Below are positions 39,801 through 47,841 of a DNA stretch of 64,000 nucleotides, in pieces. Source of the stretch: JACXTP01 sp963827905 (GTDB lineage: Archaea > Thermoplasmatota > Thermoplasmata > Methanomassiliicoccales > UBA472). Every line of letters starts with the position of its first letter. The stretch's first letter is position 1. The position numbers were made by a program, and so were the translations under genes. The stretch is taken from NCBI GenBank assembly GCA_963827905.1, contig CAWHCB010000007.1, positions 310,001-374,000 of the forward strand, in the 5' to 3' direction. The notes under the pieces were generated by a model. The model had not been told where the DNA came from, searched no databases, and worked only from the letters and a program-made list of their open reading frames with translations.

Positions 39801-41102
39801 GAGCGGGTGGGTGGGGGTGACCGTTATGCTTCTTCCAGAGGCGGTGGTGAGCTTGATCAGCTTCCGTGGGGCGTCGCGCTTCCACACCTTGACCGCCACT
39901 CCCGGTCCGACCACTCCCATCTCCTGATAGGTCATGATGTCCAGGCGCATCTCCGCGTAGACGCCGTCGTCCACCTCGTGCACCGGTCCATTGGCCAGAT
40001 GCTCCTCCACGATACCTTTGATGTCCCGGCAGGAGCCGTCGGCCAACATCACCATCGCGTCCCCGGTGACGCATTTCGCCACGCCCGGGTCACCGACGAG
40101 CAGGATGTGGATGTCCCCGCGCACCTTGGTGCCGTCGTCCAGCTTCTTCGACGAGCCGCCGAAGAGCTGCAGGGCGATGGACTCCTTGACCTCGTCGTAG
40201 CCTTTGATGGTGGGCGAGATGGACTTGACGATCTTCTCGAAGATGTCCTCGGAGCGGGCCTCGTTCAGGATCCGAGCCTCGTCCTCCTCGGTGATCTCCA
40301 CATCCTCGTACTCCTGCTCCTTCGACTCCACCGCCAATATGTCCAGATTGATGTCGAACAGGGTGGACTTGACCTGCGCCCCCTTCTGCACCGAGCGCAA
40401 CACCCCGTTGAGGCTTATGCGGTCGCCTGGTGAGATCTTGCCGGCCAGGTCGTCCTCGAGGAAGCCGGTCAGCCTTTCCGGCTGGGCCCCGCCCCTCAGC
40501 CCCTCCGGGCTCTCCTGTATCTCGATCTTCTGGGTGTCGACGTACTCGGATTCCTCGGCCAGCAGGGTGAACTTGGTGCTACCTGCGGTCCTTCCGCAGC
40601 CGTTCTGGTCCTTGTAGCACTCCAATGGCTCCTTGAAGAACAGCCCGTCCTGCGGTTCCTCGATTATGGCCGGGCAGCGATAGCATTTGAACTTGGCCTT
40701 GGTGATGCGCGGCCGCACCTCGGTGGCCTTGCGGACCAGCCCCTCCACGGAGATGAGCTTGCCCAGGTGCTCCGATCGCAACAGCCGTATCTCGATCCTG
40801 TTGTCGCGAGGGATGTCCTTGATGCGGATGTGGATGTCCATGTCGGACCGACTGCCTTGCGCGGCCACCTTCTTGGCCGCCTGCTCCCCCAGCCCCAGGG
40901 TGCGGTAGGGGTTGTCGAGGAGGTAGACCGCCATGTCCGGGTCGAACTTGTCCAGCTCGTTGTAGCTCATCGCGATGCTGCGCAGCTCCGGGTAGCGTCC
41001 GGCCACTTCCATCAAGCGCAGCCGGTTCTCGCTGGTCTCGAACAGCTCCTCCCATCGTGCGAGCAGGTCCTCGTCGGTGTAGTCTATTGGCAAAAGTTGC
41101 AC
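36885..41102 (-). CDS. mcm: MCM replicative helicase precursor with three inteins (frameshifted inside inteins)
   Basis: The host protein of about 708 residues is a normal archaeal MCM, the replicative 3'-5' helicase. It has an N-terminal OB/zinc domain (CYRCPAIIEEPQ with a further CYKDQNGCG). Its AAA+ core has Walker A GDPGVAK-S, Walker B VACVDELDKM, an arginine-finger region (LLSRFDLIFALLDKP) and a C-terminal winged helix. Three inteins interrupt the core: after GDPGVAK in the Walker A loop, after GKSSSAAGL, and after HEAMESS. Joined exteins read ...HEAMESSTVSVAKAGITATL..., matching other MCMs exactly. Frame breaks are found only in inteins 2 and 3. The GTG at 41102 is the given start, with TTG 41093 as the alternative. 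ORB-like repeats lie directly upstream. Confidence 0.94.
37746..38841 (-). mobile_element. MCM intein 3 with LAGLIDADG homing endonuclease (two frameshifts)
   Basis: About 365 residues. It begins with Cys (CYDDQTELLTREGWKLFKDV), has block B TPNHNMYV and ends HTLYVRRDGKPVWCGN before extein Thr. Two LAGLIDADG-like helices (WLEFFGYFISEG and ILLDALMLGDGFV) identify a homing endonuclease. Base composition is clearly AT-richer than the extein, which points to recent arrival. The frame breaks near 38,740 and 38,140. It lacks the usual His-Asn ending (CGN instead), but Asn and the following Thr are present. Confidence 0.9.
38998..39476 (-). other. MCM intein 2, mini-intein without endonuclease (frameshifted)
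   Basis: About 160 residues, from CVAPDSMIDIDGDEVRIRDF to CFFANGFLVHN followed by extein Thr (TAAAVKDEFGEGRWTLEAG). Block B is LKLTPETRLYS, without the usual His. The space between blocks is too short for a homing endonuclease. A run of seven G near 39,120 hides one missing base. Composition matches the host gene. Confidence 0.88.
39558..40073 (-). other. MCM intein 1 in the Walker A loop, mini-intein
   Basis: Exactly 172 residues in frame, from CVTGDAMVMLADGSCRDIKG to IFVANGILNHN followed by extein Ser (SQMLRYMSHLAPRG). Block B is ITVTPTHPLFV and block F is WVYDLEVEGTHIFVANG. No LAGLIDADG motif. It splits GDPGVAK from S, so helicase ATP binding needs its removal. Confidence 0.92.
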
Positions 41103-41197
41103 CCCTTGAAGCGATGTCGTTCGCTCGGTCCTTTATGCGAACCCTCTTCAAATCGCTTCTTGTGGGACATAAGCGAAACTAATCTTTAAGCTTACTG

Positions 41198-41280
41198 GAC
41201 CTCCGTTTCCACTGGAAGCAGCGGAGACCGTTGTTCACGCATAGCCAGGTTCCACCGGAAACAAATCGAGGGAAAGGGGT
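41198..41280. other. Candidate replication origin: inverted pair of ORB-like elements upstream of mcm
   Basis: The minus strand at 41198-41219 reads CTTCCAGTGGAAACGGAGGT. The plus strand from 41248 reads GTTCCACCGGAAACAAATCG and ends in a G-rich GGGAAAGGGG. Both match the archaeal origin recognition box core (TTCCAGTGGAAAC plus a G-rich side) bound by Orc1/Cdc6, and they are in inverted orientation in the 200-base spacer between mcm and the Tsr3 gene. The G-rich end of the second could also serve as the pyrimidine-rich terminator of the Tsr3 gene on the other strand. Confidence 0.6.
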
Positions 41281-41305
41281 GGGTACTGTCGTTTTGAGCT
41301 CTCGG

Positions 41306-41818
41306 TCATTGTTCCGGGACGTAGTCCGATTGGATCTCCACCACCTCGGCGCTGCTGCTCGCGCCCGCATAGCGGTCGAGCGGTTCCTGGTTCAGTGTGA
41401 TGAAGTTCATGCCCCAGGTGAACTTGGAGAGGATGGTCTCGGCCTGCTTCCTCTCGCCCAGTATGTAGAGCGATGCCGCCAGGGCCTCGACGCTGCTCAG
41501 CCTCATGGGCTTGCCCCAGTTCACCGGGTTGGCCGCCAGCATGTAGGGGAGGGCCCGCTGAGCGGTGTGCTTCGGCATCGAGGGCAGTCTTTCGATGGAC
41601 GCCCAGGACAGGTCCAGGACCAGTATCCCGTGGTCTTGGCCCCGCCCTCGGTCCTCGGGAGATAGCGCCTTCTCGGCCATGGGGTTCAGGACGATGCAGC
41701 CATAGGGCACCCGCCTCAGTCCTTTTATCTCCTGGACCAGGTTGAAGCGCGCCAGCTTGCGGGCGGTGCACTTCTTCGGGTCGCACTCCGCCTCGTCATA
41801 GACGAAGAGGGGTATCAT
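41306..41818 (-). CDS. Tsr3-like rRNA aminocarboxypropyltransferase
   Basis: The 170-residue protein starts MIPLFVYDEAECDPKKCTARKLARF. It contains GCIVLNPMAEKALSPED, GILVLDLSWASIE, ALPYMLAANPVNWGKPMRLS and VEALAASLYILGERKQAETILSKFTWG. These match the Tsr3 family, a SPOUT-fold enzyme that transfers the acp group from SAM to a small-subunit rRNA uridine. It is unbroken. ATG 41818 overlaps the upstream phosphatase-like gene's TGA (ATGA), so it is coupled to it. Confidence 0.9.
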   Translation of the reverse strand: MIPLFVYDEAECDPKKCTARKLARFNLVQEIKGLRRVPYGCIVLNPMAEKALSPEDRGRGQDHGILVLDLSWASIERLPSMPKHTAQRALPYMLAANPVNWGKPMRLSSVEALAASLYILGERKQAETILSKFTWGMNFITLNQEPLDRYAGASSSAEVVEIQSDYVPEQ

Positions 41819-42237
41819 CTGCCACCGAAGGTCTTGGAGACCCAGGCCTTGATGTCGTCGCGGGAGCGCCGGTACTCGGGGATGGCCTTCTCGTTCGACC
41901 CGCCCGTATCCGCAGGTTCGGCGAAGCTCTTGTGGATGTAATCCTTGCCCTTGATGAAGAAGGAGCATTCCTCCTCGGCCTCGTCACAGAGCGTGACGAC
42001 GTAATCGAACTCCTTCCCATAGTAGGTCTCGACGCTCTTGGCCTTCTGCTTGGAGATGTCGATGTTGATCTCCTTCATGACCTTGACCGCGAGCGGGTCG
42101 AGCTTGGTCGGCTGGGTGCCGGCGCTGAAGGCCTCATAACGGTCCTTGAGGTGATGGTTGACGATCCCCTCGGCCATCTGGGACCGGGTGGCGTTGGATT
42201 GACAGATGAACAGTATGGTGCGTTTGGGTCTTGGCAT
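41815..42237 (-). CDS. Arsenate reductase / low-molecular-weight protein-tyrosine phosphatase family
   Basis: The 140-residue protein has the P-loop CX5R(S) near the N-terminus (ILFICQSNATRSQMAEGIVN), EAFSAGTQPTKLDPLAVKVM, and EFDYVVTLCDEAEEEC with further cysteines. It ends YRRSRDDIKAWV. This matches thioredoxin-coupled arsenate reductases (ArsC) and related phosphatases; the CDEAEEEC segment resembles the redox Cys region of that class. ATG 42237 is preceded by GGGGAAGGTAAG, a good ribosome site. It is unbroken. No arsenic exporter or ArsR-like gene is in the window, so a phosphatase role remains open. Confidence 0.83.
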   Translation of the reverse strand: MPRPKRTILFICQSNATRSQMAEGIVNHHLKDRYEAFSAGTQPTKLDPLAVKVMKEINIDISKQKAKSVETYYGKEFDYVVTLCDEAEEECSFFIKGKDYIHKSFAEPADTGGSNEKAIPEYRRSRDDIKAWVSKTFGGR

Positions 42238-42483
42238 CTTACCTTCCCCATGGTATCGGTTGTTGTTTGGCAACCGATACGTTATTAGCGTTGCGGCGAA
42301 CGATTGCCGACGGATTAAGGTTTTCATCGGCGAGGGCAGGGTTTAATAGAACGAGGGGGAATGGGGAGATGCCACCGTGATGATGAACCCAGCTCTGATA
42401 TCGATGAGGAGAGACGGGCGAGCTGAGTGGCATTTTTAACAATGAACCTGTGATTGGCTTACAATAGAATTTTATAAGAATGA

Positions 42484-42519
42484 ATAAAAAAATAAAAAAG
42501 AAAGGAAAAGGGAAGTTGT
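42484..42519 (-). terminator. Pyrimidine/T-rich terminator of the pilin gene
   Basis: Directly after the stop of the pilin-like gene the minus strand reads CAACTTCCCTTTTCCTTTC and then long T runs. This is a typical archaeal termination region. Confidence 0.55.
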
Positions 42520-43019
42520 TTAGAACGCGGTCCAGTTAGCGGAGGCGATGGACTTGAGTCTCCGATCCATATAGCAGGTTGAATGACTACCTGACTGGCT
42601 AGCACCGTTAGCGTTCGTAACCAGGAAATAGTCACCAGCGCTGACCTTTCCATCGGTAGACCTGCAACATCGACGATAGGTTACGGTACCAGTGCCGGTA
42701 GCAGTCCAGTAAGCGACGGTTCCAGCTGCATCGCAATCACAGGTAGCGCCGTTCCGAATGACCAATGGAGACCTTCATGTTGGAGTAGTTCTGGGTCGCT
42801 GATCAATCGCGACCAAGTAACCTTCTGCTGGTGTGGCGGTACCAGTCTGGGGAGTCGCTCAACGACGTCGTCGGGTTGCTCGTCAGGGTTCGATCCGAAG
42901 CCCATGACCATCACGTACAAAACGGCGGCCAGAACCACGGTGATAGCGACCATCAAGATGGTAGCGATGACCGGGGAAACGGCCTCCTTGCTCTTCTTCA
43001 TCTTCCATATCTTCTTCAT
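42520..43019 (-). CDS. Type IV pilin-like protein, cysteine-rich (frameshifted)
   Basis: The start MKKIWKMKKSKEAVSPVIAT followed by ILMVAITVVLAAVLYVMVM is the archaeal pilin N-terminal domain, with a basic leader before the hydrophobic assembly helix. The frame breaks near 42,870 and 42,760. After correction the surface part includes YLVAIDQ, VVIRNGATCDCDAAGTVAYW, GTVTYRRCCRSTDGK, AGDYFLVTNANGAS and ends SIASANWTAF, about 165 residues with several cysteines. Start 43019 has GGAGG eight bases upstream, with a TATA-like box near 43,080. It stands alone and may be assembled by the secretion ATPase of the kind seen at the start of the window. Confidence 0.78.
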
Positions 43020-43074
43020 GTTAAGTCCTCCACCAAGGACAAGCCTTGGCTATAATAGAAAAAAGTCTGTAGGG

Positions 43075-43084
43075 CTATAAAAGT
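43075..43084 (-). promoter_or_regulatory. TATA box of the pilin-like gene
   Basis: CTTTTATAGC on the minus strand lies about 57-66 bases before the ATG, in an AT-rich 220-base spacer that otherwise holds no gene. A second candidate, CTATTATAG, lies at 43,050-43,058. Confidence 0.4.
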
Positions 43085-43240
43085 ATCTGTTCCTGAATAT
43101 CATTATCAGTATTGAAATTAAAATCTGGCTCGATAATTAAATACGATAACACATTAAAATGAATATATATTAATGAGCAGCCAGAAAATAACTTACGAAC
43201 GGTCACTATATAAGCCCCCTTAATTATCATTCTTGAAAAT

Positions 43241-43825
43241 TCAAACGCTCGGACGGGGTCCGAGGGATACCATCTGATCGCTCACCAGGCCGATCATCTC
43301 CTTGACCTCGGGGCGCAGCTGGTCGCCCAAGGCGAGCAGCACTGGGTAGGCCTCCCGCCCCTTCAACGCGCTCATCAGTATCTGTATGAACTCGGAGAGC
43401 ATGCGCGTGTCGTTGTGCATCGCCATGGCGTTCACGGAGTCGATTATCACCAGGGTCTTCCTCTTGTTGGCCTTGCGGAAGAGATACTCCACCCGGAGGA
43501 TGATGTTCTCCAGCATGGCCGGGCCCTCGACATAGGTTATGGCATCGGTGTCGCCGGACAGCTGCATGGTAGCATAGGATATGCAATCGATGAACTTGAC
43601 GTGCTTGCGGTCGATCTCCAACGAGTCGAGCGCGCTTATCATCGTCGCGGCCGGCACCGAGGCGGTCACGTAGATGCAGGCCAGGTCGTTCTCCCGGCAG
43701 AAGGTGTCCACCAGGCTGGTGATGACCTCGAAGTAGTTCTCCGGGTTGATCATGAAGGCCACCGCCACCGATGGTCCGGTCTCGGTCAGCTTGTTCCTGG
43801 CATCCTCCGCGGCCTCAGGCGTCAA
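43241..43825 (-). CDS. RecA/KaiC-like protein lacking a P-loop
   Basis: The 194-residue protein has the strands of a RecA-type fold: VAVAFMINPENYFEVITSL, DLACIYVTASVPAATMISAL, KTLVIIDSVNAMAMHND as a Walker-B-like strand, and AYPVLLALGDQLRPEVKEMIG. The N-terminal loop has no GxxxxGK[ST], so it is unlikely to bind ATP in the usual way. The start is probably TTG 43825, overlapping the stop of the upstream KaiC-like ATPase. The pair looks like an active/inactive heteromer. It resembles DUF835-like proteins in lacking the P-loop. Function is unknown. Confidence 0.7.
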   Translation of the reverse strand: MTPEAAEDARNKLTETGPSVAVAFMINPENYFEVITSLVDTFCRENDLACIYVTASVPAATMISALDSLEIDRKHVKFIDCISYATMQLSGDTDAITYVEGPAMLENIILRVEYLFRKANKRKTLVIIDSVNAMAMHNDTRMLSEFIQILMSALKGREAYPVLLALGDQLRPEVKEMIGLVSDQMVSLGPRPSV

Positions 43826-44541
43826 TGGAAACCACCTCTCAGCATGGGCGTCAGCAGCATGCCTGAGGACGTGACGTCGAACACGTAGCGCGACCGGGAG
43901 TGCGCCGCCCCCTGCATCTTCAGGACCTGCAGCACCCGGAGGACGTTGCCCTGGCGCTCGATGTTGCTCAAGCGGACCAGGCCGTCACAGGGCACGTAGG
44001 TCTTCCCCGCGCCCTCCTCGCAATCGGAGACCACGACGGTGGTGCACTTCTTGGCGTAGACGGTCTCGCTCAGCTTCTTGATGAATTTGCGGGCCGCTCC
44101 CGCCTCCATCTCCATCAGGAGAGGGCTTATGGAATCGATGGCGAGGCGTTTCGCTCCCTGCTTGCCGATCATGCCCTCTATCTCTGAGAGAAGCTCCATG
44201 GCGCCGTTGCTCTCGATGGGCCTTCCCGGGTGGGACAGGTCCTCGAGCAGGTCCGCCACATCCAGTACGCGAAGGACCTTCTCCTTGACCAGGCGCTCGT
44301 CGAAGATCTCCAGGTGCGTCATGCCGTCCAGCGTCTTCTGCACCGAGTGCACCGTGGTGATGAGCGCCGCCTTATGACCTTCCGCCGCCCCGCGGAGCAG
44401 GAACTCGTTCACCAGCGACGATTTGCCGGAACCGCAGCTCCCGGAGATGTGCACCAGACCGCCAAGGGGGAACCCTCCTCCGGTGATCTGGTCCAATCCC
44501 TCGATGCCAGTCAGGCATCTTCCTTCCTGAGGCTTTGCCAT
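43822..44541 (-). CDS. KaiC-like RecA-superfamily ATPase
   Basis: The 239-residue protein starts MAKPQEGRCLTGIEGLDQITGGGFPLGG, the standard KaiC/RadA opening. It has Walker A GSCGSGKSSL and Walker B AKRLAIDSISPLL. The GFP-LGGLVHISG strand, VVVSDCEEGAG and the C-terminal YVFDVTSSGMLLTP also match. It is a single KaiC domain. Its gene overlaps the P-loop-less partner by four bases. A TATA-like ACGATATATG lies about 20-30 bases upstream. Confidence 0.85.
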   Translation of the reverse strand: MAKPQEGRCLTGIEGLDQITGGGFPLGGLVHISGSCGSGKSSLVNEFLLRGAAEGHKAALITTVHSVQKTLDGMTHLEIFDERLVKEKVLRVLDVADLLEDLSHPGRPIESNGAMELLSEIEGMIGKQGAKRLAIDSISPLLMEMEAGAARKFIKKLSETVYAKKCTTVVVSDCEEGAGKTYVPCDGLVRLSNIERQGNVLRVLQVLKMQGAAHSRSRYVFDVTSSGMLLTPMLRGGFH

Positions 44542-44636
44542 GGTGACGCTGCTATCATCCTCCCTTCATATATCGTTTTGCCGCTGAATTGCTTCGAGCG
44601 TAAATGATAAAACACACCTGGACCTAACTCCCCTTC

Positions 44637-45933
44637 ATGAGACCGGTCCTGCAGGTAGCCCTAGACCTCATGCACTTGAAGCGTGCGTTGGAGATTGCCA
44701 AGGAAGCTTTGGACGGGGGTGCCGACTGGATCGAGGCCGGCACGCCGCTGATCAAGAGCGAGGGGGTGGAGGCGCTGCGCGCCTTGAAGAGGGCCTATCC
44801 CGGCTACACCCTGGTCGCCGACATGAAGACCATGGACGTGGGGGGCTTCGAGGTGGAGATCGCGGCCAAGGCCGGGGCGGACGTCGTCACCGTTCTGGGG
44901 TTGGCGGACGATTCCACCATAACGGAGTCGGTCGCCGTGGCGCGCCGCTACGGGGCCAAGATCATGGTGGACCTCATAAACGTGCCTGACCTGACCGGGC
45001 GGGCCAAGCGGGTGGAGGAGACTTGGGGCCTCCTATGTCTGCATCCACACCGGCATCGACGAGCAGATGCGAGCGGGAAAGGGCATGAAGGAACTGGTCA
45101 AGGAGATGGCGTCCTCCGTCTCGATCCCCATAGCCGTCGCTGGCGGGCTCACCTCTGAGACCGTGTCCGAGATGCTGAAGGCCGGGGCCAGCATCGTCAT
45201 CGTGGGCGGGGGCATCATCAAGACGGAGGACGTCGCCGCCGCCACGAAGCGCATCAAGAAGGCCATGACCCAAGGCAAGTCCCTGCAGGCCAGTTTCGAG
45301 AAGAAGTACTCCCAGGACGAGCTCTTCGAGGCCTTCGGCAAGGTGTCCACCCCCAACGTCGCCGACGCGCAGCACAAGCTGGGCGTCATGGAAGGCATAG
45401 TCATGCGCAGCCCGCACGGCACCAAGATGGTGGGCAGGGCGCTCACCGTGCAGACCTCCAAGGGCGATTGGGCCAAGCCGGTGGAGGCCATCGACCAGGC
45501 CCGCAAGGGCGACGTCATCGTGGTGGACGCCGGCGCCAGCAACGTGGCGGTCTGGGGGGAGCTGGCCTCCTGGAGCGCCAAGGTGCGAGGCGTGGCCGGG
45601 GTGGTCATCGACGGCGCGGGCCGGGACGTTGACGCCATCATCGACATGGAGTTCCCCATCTTCACGAGGCACGTCGCGCCCCATGCCGGAGACCCGAAGG
45701 GGTACGGCGGCATCGGGCAGGAGATCACCTGCGGCGGGCAGCTGGTGCGGAACGGTGACTGGATAATCGGGGACGAGAACGGTCTGGTGGTCGTGCCCCA
45801 GGAGCGGGCGGTCGAGGTGGCCAATCGCGCGGTGGACGTCATGGAACGGGAGAACCGCATCCGGGAGGAGATCAAGCGCGGACGGACGCTGTCCTCGGTG
45901 CAGGAGCTGGAGAAATGGGAACAGATCCGTTGA
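44637..45933 (+). CDS. 3-hexulose-6-phosphate synthase fused to an RraA-like domain (frameshifted)
   Basis: Residues 1-215 are 3-hexulose-6-phosphate synthase (LQVALDLMHLKRALEIAKEA, ADWIEAGTPLIKSEG, TLVADMKTMDVGGFEVEIAA, IPIAVAGGLTSETVSEML, IVIVGGGIIKTEDV). It condenses ribulose-5-phosphate and formaldehyde, or runs in reverse to make pentoses, as in many archaea without a full pentose-phosphate pathway. Residues about 235-432 form an RraA / HMG-aldolase-like domain (VSTPNVADAQHKLGVM, GKVGRALTVQT-like GRALTVQTSKGDW, GVVIDGAGRDVDAI, GDWIIGDENGLVVVPQE). The frame breaks near 45,022 (one extra A in GAGACTTGG). About 432 residues. The PHP gene follows with TGATG overlap. Confidence 0.9.
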
Positions 45934-46610
45934 TGAACCTGCACAACCACACCCAATATTCGGACGGCTGGCACACCCCCGAGGAGGTGGTGCAGCGCGC
46001 CTGGCAGGGCGGGCTCAGGCAGGTGGCCATCACCGACCATCTGATGACGAGCAAGGTGCCCAAGCCTTTGACCTTGGACGGTTTCGAGCGCTATCACCGC
46101 AATTTGCTGGCACTGAAGGAGATGTACGCCGGCAGGATGCAGGTGCTGGCGGGGGTGGAGATAGACTCCAATCCAGAACGGTGCGACCTGGAGGCCCTTC
46201 CTTTCGACCTGATCAACCGACTGGACCTGGTGCTCTTCGAGTACGTGCAGGACCGACAGCACGGCGGCGCGAGCATCAAAGAGCTGGCGCCCATATTCGA
46301 ACGCATCAAGGTGCCCATCGGACTGTGCCATTGGGACGTGGACCGCATCTTCAAGGACGACCGCCCGGAGGAGGTGGCGGAACTTCTCGCCAGCCATGGG
46401 CTGTTCGTCGAGGTGAGCACCTCCGACTTCTACCGCAGGGAGGGCAAGCCCTTCTTCGTGCTGGGTGAGCGATTCTTCCGGCAGTTCGGTGGCAAGGTCC
46501 GCCTCTCCATCGGCACTGACATGCACCGTCGCATCGACGAGGTGGTCAACATCCGTTCCGGACAGGAGTTCGTGCGTCGCCTAGGGCTGCAGGACATGAT
46601 GCTTTATTGA
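45933..46610 (+). CDS. PHP-domain phosphoesterase
   Basis: The 225-residue protein has the PHP metal-binding motifs NLHNHTQYSDGW (HxH), VAITDHLM, VLAGVEIDS, IGLCHWDVDR and LSIGTDMHRR. These ligate up to three metals for phosphate-ester hydrolysis, as in histidinol phosphatase and polymerase PHP domains. ATG 45933 overlaps the stop of the Hps-RraA gene; an in-frame ATG at 45915 would add six residues. It is unbroken. Translational coupling suggests work on a sugar phosphate or nucleotide related to the ribulose-monophosphate branch, which is inference. Confidence 0.82.
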   Translation: MNLHNHTQYSDGWHTPEEVVQRAWQGGLRQVAITDHLMTSKVPKPLTLDGFERYHRNLLALKEMYAGRMQVLAGVEIDSNPERCDLEALPFDLINRLDLVLFEYVQDRQHGGASIKELAPIFERIKVPIGLCHWDVDRIFKDDRPEEVAELLASHGLFVEVSTSDFYRREGKPFFVLGERFFRQFGGKVRLSIGTDMHRRIDEVVNIRSGQEFVRRLGLQDMMLY

Positions 46611-46677
46611 ACGATTCAGATATCTTTTTTAATAAAAATATGATAATAAGGCAATAATATTTAATTACCGCACCACG

Positions 46678-47809
46678 GTGTCATCTTCGATATCCGTGGG
46701 AGGTTTCACCAAGGACGTCAAGGCGGTCTCGCCCATAATCGCAACGATCTTGTTGGTCGCGATAACCGTGGTGCTCTCCGCCGCGGCCTATGTCATGTTC
46801 ATAGGGTTCTCCTCGGGAGGGGGGACCCCCTTCGGGACCTTTGTGGAGGTGCGTCAGGACCCAGCCGATCAGAACACCTATGTGGCCGTGCTCGGCCCGA
46901 CCACCGAGCCAGTTCAGTTCTCCGAGTGCAAGGGGAGGGTGAACGGGCAGCTGACCAATGAGGCGTTGGACCAATATGTGGGCCGGGCCAACGCTTGGAC
47001 CGGTGCCGGGGTGGAGCTGTTCGTGGTGGACATCGCCGCCAACGGCCGGGTGGACAACGGCGACATGATATACGTCACCTTGACCAATCTGGAAGGGCAG
47101 GGCAATATCGACCTGGGGATGGTGTATCTCCCGGCAGGCAGCATGCTGGCCTCGGTCCTGTTCTCTGTGGCCGGGCAGATCGACCCGGGTCTGGACCTGT
47201 TCCTGGACTTCTCCCTGGCGGACCCCTTCTCGGACCTGGCGGGTAAGCAGGCGGATGCCACCGCGACCCCGCCTCTTGGACCGCGCCTCGCGTGGCCTCG
47301 GTGGATGGCGTGGACGCCTTGGACCTGGACCCCAACAGTCGTACCATGAAACGTTACGTGCGTGTGGCGAACGGGCCGGACCTCAACCCGGTGAGCGGCG
47401 TGTATGTGGAGACGCGGGTCAAGATCGTGCAGGCGCCGAACACCATGGAGTCGGGAGCCGCCCTGCTGTCCAAGGGCACGGACAGCTATCGGTTGGCGTT
47501 GAGCGGGGGGAGCGGGGCGAGCATGAACCGTTACTTCCAGTTCACCGTGCGCATCGATGGGGTCGGGGCGAGGTCGGTCAATTCCGTGACGACCGTGCAA
47601 GTCGGGCGAATGGTACACGGTGGCGGGAAGCTATGATGCCGTGACCGGACAGCTCTCCATCTATGTGAACGGGGTCAAGGAGCGCACGGTGGTCGTCTCC
47701 GGGCAACATGCCTCTCACCACCAGCACTTCCGCGTTGAACGTAGGGTACTCCTCCGGGAACCGCTACTTCGCCGGGTATATCGATTGGGTCAAGGTCTCC
47801 GGCACTTGA
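46678..47809 (+). CDS. Pilin-like N-terminus fused to a LamG/concanavalin-like domain (three frameshifts)
   Basis: The N-terminal segment TKDVKAVSPIIATILLVAIT followed by VVLSAAAYVMFIGF is the archaeal type IV pilin leader and assembly helix. The pilin-type beta domain (TYVAVLGPTTEPVQFSECKG, DNGDMIYVTLTNLEGQGNID) extends to about residue 170. After breaks near 47,270, 47,612 and 47,710 the C-terminal part is a LamG-like sandwich (YVETRVKIVQAPNTMESGAA, WYTVAGSYDAVTGQLSIYVN, NVGYSSGNRYFAGYIDWVKV) ending at 47,809. About 377 residues. GTG 46678 follows a very AT-rich stretch with a TATA-like TTTTTTAATAAAAATA. This is probably a surface adhesin displayed on a pilus or tethered by its helix. Confidence 0.75.
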
Positions 47810-47841
47810 ACTTAAAATGTAGGAAAAGGGAAAGGATTTCC

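Noticed and set aside
42239..42442. Minus-strand 67-codon frame upstream of the phosphatase-like gene
   Set aside because: It overlaps the promoter region, has poor composition and no ribosome site.
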